NCBI GenBank assembly: GCA_002347185.1
Contig: DDXK01000131.1
Span: 1 to 18,507 of the forward strand
From: Desulfobulbaceae bacterium UBA2262
Lineage (GTDB): Bacteria > Desulfobacterota > Desulfobulbia > Desulfobulbales > Desulfurivibrionaceae
Length of the DNA: 18,507 bases
Direction: 5' to 3'
Shown here: in pieces, positions 14,032 to 18,507 of the stretch
How the letters are laid out: the number at the start of each line of letters is the position of its first letter
Numbering within the stretch: the first letter of the stretch is position 1
Program-made: the position numbers and the translations under genes
Notes under the pieces: model-generated
Told to the model about the DNA's origin: nothing
Databases searched by the model: none
What the model saw: only the letters and a program-made list of their open reading frames with translations

Positions 14032-14121
14032 AAGGATCTCCTCCCTGGATGTTTTTTTATCAAAAACACCATTCCACGCGGCCAGCGCCCCGTCAATACT
14101 GAAAAAATACCGAAACCCGGC

Positions 14122-14329
14122 CTACCGCAGGGCAAAAACACGCACAACTGGCCAGGATGATTATTTTTTTTGCAATCCCCCCCTGACTATGGCAGGCCAG
14201 CGAGAAAAATTGCAATAGCGGTTTACGGACGGGCCAATATCGGGTAAAGGTACATATTTCGTTCGCCTCTTGCCCCAGCCAGGCTGGGGAGTGCTTTTCA
14301 ACGACTACCAGAACCGGAGACAGACACCA
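14122..14329 (+). promoter_or_regulatory. ilvC upstream region: paired TTGCAAT boxes, Ile-rich mini-ORF, hairpin
   Basis: This stretch is clearly more AT-rich than its surroundings. TTGCAAT occurs at 14170-14176 and again at 14210-14216, 40 bp apart. ATG 14157 opens a nine-codon ORF with three Ile codons (M-I-I-F-F-A-I-P-P), but its AGG is too close to the ATG to be a good SD. CCCCAGCC/GGCTGGGG (14273-14289, one central A) forms a hairpin about 40 bp before ilvC, followed by a short TTTT. No convincing promoter is seen: TTTACG (14222) and TAAAGG (14245) have 17-bp spacing but poor matches. Confidence 0.35.
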
Positions 14330-15802
14330 ATGGGAGAGAATTATTTCAACAGTTTGCCGCTGCGTCTGCAGCTTGAGGAGCTTGGCCAGTGCCGTTTCAT
14401 GGACGCGTCCGAATTCAACGGCGTGAAGGCCCTGAAGGGCAAGAAGATCGTCATCGTCGGTTGCGGTGCCCAGGGGCTCCACCAGGGCCTCAACCTCCGC
14501 GACAGCGGCTTGGACGTCTCCTACGCCCTGCGCGAGGAGGCGATCAAGACCAAGCGCCAGTCCTTTAAGAACGCCTCCGGCAACGGCTTTGCCGTGGGCA
14601 CCTTCGCGGAGCTGATCCCCAAGGCGGACCTGGTCATCAACCTCACCCCGGACAAGCAGCACACCAGCGTCATCAACGCGGTCATGCCCCTGATGAAGAA
14701 GGGCGCGGCCCTTTCCTACTCCCACGGCTTCAATATCGTCGAGGAGGGCATGCAGATCCGGAAGGACATCACCGTGATCATGGTCGCCCCCAAGTCGCCC
14801 GGCACCGAGGTACGCGAGGAATACAAACGCGGCTTCGGGGTTCCCACCCTGATCGCCGTGCACCGCCAAAACGACCCCAAGGGCATCGGCTGGGATCTGG
14901 CCAAGGCCTACGCCTGCGGCACCGGCGGCGACCGGGCCGGCGTGCTGGAGTCCTCCTTTGTCGCCGAGGTGAAGAGCGACCTGATGGGCGAGCAGACCAT
15001 CCTCTGCGGCATGCTCCAGACCGGCTCGCTACTCTGCTACGACAAGATGATCGAGAAGGGCATCGACAGCGGCTATGCCTCCAAGCTCGTCCAGTACGGC
15101 TGGGAAACCATCACCGAGGCGCTCAAGCACGGCGGCATCACCAACATGATGGACCGGCTCTCCAATCCGGCCAAGATCAAGGCCTTCTACCTCGCCGAGG
15201 AGCTGAAGGAGATCATGCAGCCGCTTTTCGAAAAGCACATGGACGACATCATGAGCGGCCATTTCTCCAAAACCATGATGGAGGACTGGGCCAAGGGCGA
15301 CAAGAATCTCCTCAAGTGGCGGGCCGCCACCGCCAAGACCGCCTTCGAAAAATCCACCTCCACCAAGAAGAAGATCAGCGAGCAGGAGTACTTCGACAAC
15401 GGCATCCTCATGGTGGCCATGGTCAAGGCGGGCGTCGAGCTGGCCTTCGACACCATGGTTTCCGCCGGCATCAAGGAGGAGAGCGCCTACTACGAATCGC
15501 TGCACGAGGTGCCGCTCATCGCCAACACCATCGCCCGGAAGAAGCTCTACGAGATGAACGTGGTCATCTCCGACACCGCCGAGTACGGCTGCTACCTCTT
15601 CTCCCACGCCGCGGTGCCGCTGCTGGCCAAGTTCATGAAGAAGATCGACACCGACGTGATCGGCAAGGGTCTTTCCGGCAAGGACAACAGCGTGAGCAAC
15701 ATCGAGCTGGTCCGGGTCAACGAGGCGATCCGCTATACCGGCGTGGAAAACGTCGGCGCGGAGCTCCGCTCCTTCATGGGCGCCATGAAGCCCATCCTCT
15801 AA
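14330..15802 (+). CDS. ilvC: Ketol-acid reductoisomerase (NADP+), class II
   Basis: 490 residues, matching the long enterobacterial-type class II enzyme rather than the roughly 330-residue class I. The N-terminus MGENYFNSLPLRLQLEELGQ aligns with the E. coli start (MANYFNTLNLRQQL), which fixes the ATG at 14330 although only a GGAGA nine bases upstream serves as SD. The Rossmann motif is VIVGCGAQG (41-49). The metal-binding region includes SDLMGEQTILCGML, and the duplicated C-terminal knotted domain contains EYGCYLFSHAAVPLL. It converts acetolactate and acetohydroxybutyrate to the dihydroxy acids of valine/leucine and isoleucine synthesis, using Mg2+ and NADPH. No other ilv gene is in the window, so it appears monocistronic and is closed by a strong terminator. 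Confidence 0.97.
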   Translation: MGENYFNSLPLRLQLEELGQCRFMDASEFNGVKALKGKKIVIVGCGAQGLHQGLNLRDSGLDVSYALREEAIKTKRQSFKNASGNGFAVGTFAELIPKADLVINLTPDKQHTSVINAVMPLMKKGAALSYSHGFNIVEEGMQIRKDITVIMVAPKSPGTEVREEYKRGFGVPTLIAVHRQNDPKGIGWDLAKAYACGTGGDRAGVLESSFVAEVKSDLMGEQTILCGMLQTGSLLCYDKMIEKGIDSGYASKLVQYGWETITEALKHGGITNMMDRLSNPAKIKAFYLAEELKEIMQPLFEKHMDDIMSGHFSKTMMEDWAKGDKNLLKWRAATAKTAFEKSTSTKKKISEQEYFDNGILMVAMVKAGVELAFDTMVSAGIKEESAYYESLHEVPLIANTIARKKLYEMNVVISDTAEYGCYLFSHAAVPLLAKFMKKIDTDVIGKGLSGKDNSVSNIELVRVNEAIRYTGVENVGAELRSFMGAMKPIL

Positions 15803-15836
15803 GAAAACCGGCCCCGGCCGGAAAAACGCTGTGCAG

Positions 15837-15877
15837 AAAAAAAACGCCCGCGGGTTTTCAGCCCCGGGCGTTTTTTT
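15837..15877. terminator. Bidirectional intrinsic terminator between ilvC and clc
   Basis: Eight A (15837-15844), then CGCCCGCGGG, loop TTTTCAG, CCCCGGGCG and seven T (15871-15877). The stem pairs CGCCCG with CGGGCG and GGG with CCC, with one bulged base. A-run and T-run on opposite sides allow it to stop both the plus-strand ilvC transcript and the minus-strand clc transcript. It sits 35 bp after the ilvC stop and about 24 bp from the clc stop. Confidence 0.87.
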
Positions 15878-15900
15878 ATGGTGCGAGGGAAAAGCCCTCC

Positions 15901-17670
15901 CTACCGCAGCCTGATGGAGGCGGTCCGCTCGCTGATCCCCTTGAGGAGCACCTCCTTGTTGTAGGCGGCGATCACGTCCCGGCGCTTGAGCATCCCCACC
16001 ACCCAGCGGTTGTCGGCATCCTCCACCACCGGGATCTCCTCCAGCCCCTTGGCATCGAAAAGGGTCATGGCGGTATAAAGATTGTCGTCCGGCGTGAGCA
16101 TCACCACCTTGCGAGTGCAGATATTGCCCACCCTGGCCGTCAGGCGCAGCTCCTCGTCATGCAGGATGCTCTTCACGTCCTGCAGGGAGACCACCCCGGT
16201 CATGCGCCCTGTCTCGTCGATCACCGGAAAATAGAAACTGTCCTCGGCCATGCTGAAGATCTTCAGCAACTGGTCCACATTGGCCTTCTCGCTGATGAAA
16301 TCCACATCCTCGGTGATGACCTTGCCCACCCTGATGGACTTCATCACCGCCGTCTCCCTGCCCTCGTGGATATCGATGCCCTCCCGACCGAAATCCACGG
16401 TGTCGATGGAATCGGGATTGAGCTTTGCCGCCACCACCACGCCGATGATGCTCGAAAGCATGATCGGCACGATGATCAGGTAGTTGCCGGTCATCTCGAA
16501 GAGCAGGAAGATGGCGGTGAGCGGCGCATGCGTCACCGAGGCGAGGAAGGCGCCGATGCCCACCGCCGCGTAGGCGCCGGGATTGGCCGTGTACTGGGGA
16601 AGGAGCTGATGGGCAAGGCCGCCGAAGACCCCGCCCACGGCGGAGCCGATGAAGAGCGCGGGGGCGAAGACGCCGCCCGCGCCGCCGGAACCCAAGGTGA
16701 GCGAAGTGGCGAGAATCTTGCAAAAAACCAGGGCAAGCATCGTCCAGAGCACCCCATGGCCGGCCAAAATTTCGGCGATGTACTCGTAGCCGTCACCCAT
16801 GACCTGCGGGAAGGCAATGGCGATAAGACCGACAAACAGGGCGCCGAGCAGCGGCTTGAGCTGCGGATGGAGAGGCAGAATGTGAAAGCGGTCGCGGACC
16901 CGGTAAAAAACATGGATATAGAGCACGGCGACCAGCCCCATGACCACTCCCATCAATGAATAGAGAGGCACCTCGACCAGGGAATTGACGAGATGATAGG
17001 GCGGGATCGGAAAGGCGGGCAGGGCCCCGTAGTAAGCCCGGGAGGCGACGGTGGCCATGGCCGAGGAGATGACCAGGGCGGCGAAGGAGCCGATTTCGTA
17101 AGTGCCGAGCAGGACGATCTCCGCCGCGAAAAAGACCCCGGCAATGGGGGCGTTGAACATGGCGGCCACGCCGCCCGCGCAGCCGGCGGCGATGAACACC
17201 TTCATCCTGCTGCCGGAGACCCGAAAAAACTGGCCCACCTGCGAGCCCACCGCCCCGCCCACCTGGGCGATGGGCCCCTCGACCCCGGCAGAGCCGCCGG
17301 TGCCGATGGTGAGCGAGCAGGAGAGGATCTTGAGGACAATGGTACGGAAGCGGATGATGCCGCCCTCCAGGTTCACCTGGCGCAAAAACCTCGGAAAGCC
17401 GTAGCCGTTGACCTCGCCGGGAAAAAGCAGGGAGAGAGGGATGAGCAGCAGCATGCCGCAGATGGGCAGCAGGGGCAGAAGAAGGAGATGGAGCCCACCC
17501 CGGTCGATGGCGAGAAGAGCAAAGCCGGACTTGAAGATATGCTGGCGGACCAGCTCCACGCAGCTCCGGAAGAGAATATTGGCGCCGCCGGCCGCAAGGC
17601 CGATGGCGGCGGCAATGGCGATCATCTTGAAACTTTCCCCGGGCAGCAGCTTCCTGATTCGTGTCTTCAT
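15901..17670 (-). CDS. CLC-family chloride channel/transporter with C-terminal CBS pair
   Basis: 589 residues: a CLC membrane domain (about 10-430) followed by two CBS domains (about 445-585, with FYFPVIDETGRMTGVVSLQDV and EEIPVVEDADNRWVVGMLKRRDV). CLC signatures are NGYGFP (88-93, the GSGIP site with Tyr in place of Ser), GVEGP (129-133, gating Glu131) and GGAGGVFAPALFIG. FNAPIAGVFFAAEIVLLG has Glu184 then Ile where CLC-ec1 has Glu202-Glu203, so the internal 'proton' glutamate appears absent. That makes channel versus H+/Cl- exchange uncertain. CBS pairs usually bind adenine nucleotides, suggesting energy-state regulation. ATG 17670 overlaps the TGA of the dGTPase-like gene (ATGA), with GGAAAAG just upstream as a weak SD, so translation is probably coupled. 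Confidence 0.94.
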   Translation of the reverse strand: MKTRIRKLLPGESFKMIAIAAAIGLAAGGANILFRSCVELVRQHIFKSGFALLAIDRGGLHLLLLPLLPICGMLLLIPLSLLFPGEVNGYGFPRFLRQVNLEGGIIRFRTIVLKILSCSLTIGTGGSAGVEGPIAQVGGAVGSQVGQFFRVSGSRMKVFIAAGCAGGVAAMFNAPIAGVFFAAEIVLLGTYEIGSFAALVISSAMATVASRAYYGALPAFPIPPYHLVNSLVEVPLYSLMGVVMGLVAVLYIHVFYRVRDRFHILPLHPQLKPLLGALFVGLIAIAFPQVMGDGYEYIAEILAGHGVLWTMLALVFCKILATSLTLGSGGAGGVFAPALFIGSAVGGVFGGLAHQLLPQYTANPGAYAAVGIGAFLASVTHAPLTAIFLLFEMTGNYLIIVPIMLSSIIGVVVAAKLNPDSIDTVDFGREGIDIHEGRETAVMKSIRVGKVITEDVDFISEKANVDQLLKIFSMAEDSFYFPVIDETGRMTGVVSLQDVKSILHDEELRLTARVGNICTRKVVMLTPDDNLYTAMTLFDAKGLEEIPVVEDADNRWVVGMLKRRDVIAAYNKEVLLKGISERTASIRLR

Positions 17671-18507
17671 GTCTTTTCCGGGGTTTCGCAGCCCAGGACG
17701 GCGGCCTGAAAGAGAAAATAATCATCGGTCATCCCGGCGATGAAATCGCGGACAATTGCCGCCGGCTTCGACTCTTCGGCGTATGGCGGCGCCTGCTCCA
17801 GGAGAAAATCACGGAAGATCGGCGAGGAGCTCCGCCGCCCTTCAAGATCGGCGAGAAGGGAGTCGAACAGCACCCTGTAACAGTTTCCTATCTTCCCGAA
17901 CTCTTTCTTGATCGCCGGGTTCAGGTAGATGCGTTCGTAGTTGAACTCTTTCAACTCCCGGAGCCGTTCCGAAACCTCCTCGCCAAAGGCGACGGTATCC
18001 GCACCCACGCTGCTGGTGATCAGATCGGTGACCAGACGATAGACGATGCTGCCGTTGGTCTCGCCAAGGGCCTCGCGGCAGCGGGCGGGGATATCGTCGC
18101 GGCGGATGAGCTTCAGTTCGATGGCGTCCTCGATATCCCGGCCGATGTAGGCGATGGTGTCGGAAAACCGCACCACGCAGCCCTCCAGGCTCATGGGGAC
18201 AAGATCCAGGCCGGGATCGCTCTCCTTGGCGCGAAACTGGGCGTCGAAATCGGCAAAGGTCTTGCCGCGCCGGGGAGCAAGCGAGCGGTTGTGGATCTCG
18301 CCGTCGTGGCAGATGATGCCGTCCAGGGTCTGCAGGCTCAGATTCCAGCCCCGGCCCCGCCGTTCGATCTTCTCCAGAAACTGGACGCTCTGCAGGTTGT
18401 GCTGGAAGGAAGGCAGGCCGTGTTCGCGGCAGAGCCCGTCCAGCACCTTTTCCCCGTCGTGGCCAAAGGGAGGATGCCCGATATCGTGGCCCAGGGCGAT
18501 GGCCTCG
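17667..18507 (-). CDS. dgt: dGTPase-like HD phosphohydrolase, C-terminal part (5' end outside window)
   Basis: The frame runs from the window edge to TGA 17667-17669, about 280 residues. Its first visible residues include ALGHDIGHPPFGHDGE, the HD-domain metal-binding HD pair and flanking H of deoxyguanosinetriphosphate triphosphohydrolases. Further family landmarks are LQTLDGIICHDGE and EGCVVRFSDTIAYIGRDIEDA. In this family dGTP, or other dNTPs in the type 2 forms, is hydrolysed to nucleoside and triphosphate, adjusting the dNTP pool. Roughly the first 100 residues, including the first metal ligand, lie outside. An ATG at 18446 is open but would remove the HD motif, so it is not the start. 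The gene overlaps clc by ATGA; I know of no functional link between the two. Confidence 0.9.
   Translation of the reverse strand, partial: EAIALGHDIGHPPFGHDGEKVLDGLCREHGLPSFQHNLQSVQFLEKIERRGRGWNLSLQTLDGIICHDGEIHNRSLAPRRGKTFADFDAQFRAKESDPGLDLVPMSLEGCVVRFSDTIAYIGRDIEDAIELKLIRRDDIPARCREALGETNGSIVYRLVTDLITSSVGADTVAFGEEVSERLRELKEFNYERIYLNPAIKKEFGKIGNCYRVLFDSLLADLEGRRSSSPIFRDFLLEQAPPYAEESKPAAIVRDFIAGMTDDYFLFQAAVLGCETPEKT

Noticed and set aside
15316..16959. 547-codon plus-strand ORF over the end of ilvC and antisense to clc
   Set aside because: It crosses a strong bidirectional terminator and overlaps two certain genes; shadow frame.

Overview
The window looks like a chromosomal segment of a GC-rich, Gram-negative bacterium. 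By gene style I would place it among the former Deltaproteobacteria (Desulfobulbales/Desulfuromonadales-like). The grounds are a c-type-haem DUF3365 sensor, a CxxC...CxxC tail of the kind seen on signalling proteins of that group, lipoproteins with lipoboxes, and a class II (long) ketol-acid reductoisomerase. The taxonomic placement is inference. No phage, insertion sequence, CRISPR array, rRNA or tRNA was seen. Most genes are ordinary chromosomal genes in short operons.

Layout. (1) 1-1871, plus strand: the end of a GGDEF diguanylate cyclase, then a haem-binding DUF3365-PAS sensor with its own clear sigma70-type promoter. (2) 6467-1885, minus strand: a tight five-gene operon of a ClpP-like NfeD protease, a short NfeD, the flotillin FloA, a proline-rich membrane-anchored protein and a PAS histidine kinase. 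The genes are joined by a GTGA overlap, a stop codon running into a Shine-Dalgarno (SD) sequence, and a 1-nt gap. The 316-base leader holds a promoter, a palindrome and a strong terminator with no ORF, so it may carry a small RNA or an attenuator. (3) 6784-7457: two small divergent genes of unknown function. (4) 7477-9558: topB. (5) 13359-9617, minus strand: two lipoproteins (the second with BON domains), a MORN-repeat protein, TrmJ, and two unknown proteins. (6) 13360-14329: a region that looks empty but contains two plausible small cysteine-rich genes, each with a defect. One is a Lar-like zinc ribbon interrupted by an in-frame TGA. The other is a minus-strand ORF with no ATG, GTG or TTG start. 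(7) 14330-15802: ilvC, ended by a bidirectional terminator. (8) 18507-15901, minus strand: the end of a dGTPase-like HD phosphohydrolase overlapping (ATGA) a CLC chloride channel/transporter with CBS domains.

Functional themes. The first 6.5 kb is signalling and membrane organisation: c-di-GMP synthesis, haem/PAS sensing, and a flotillin/NfeD microdomain operon that unusually carries a histidine kinase. The middle is DNA topology and envelope proteins. The right end is branched-chain amino-acid synthesis, anion transport and nucleotide turnover. The best candidates for something undescribed are the FloA-linked kinase operon with its structured leader, and the two defective or non-canonically translated Cys-rich ORFs upstream of ilvC. 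All reading was by eye; no database search was possible.
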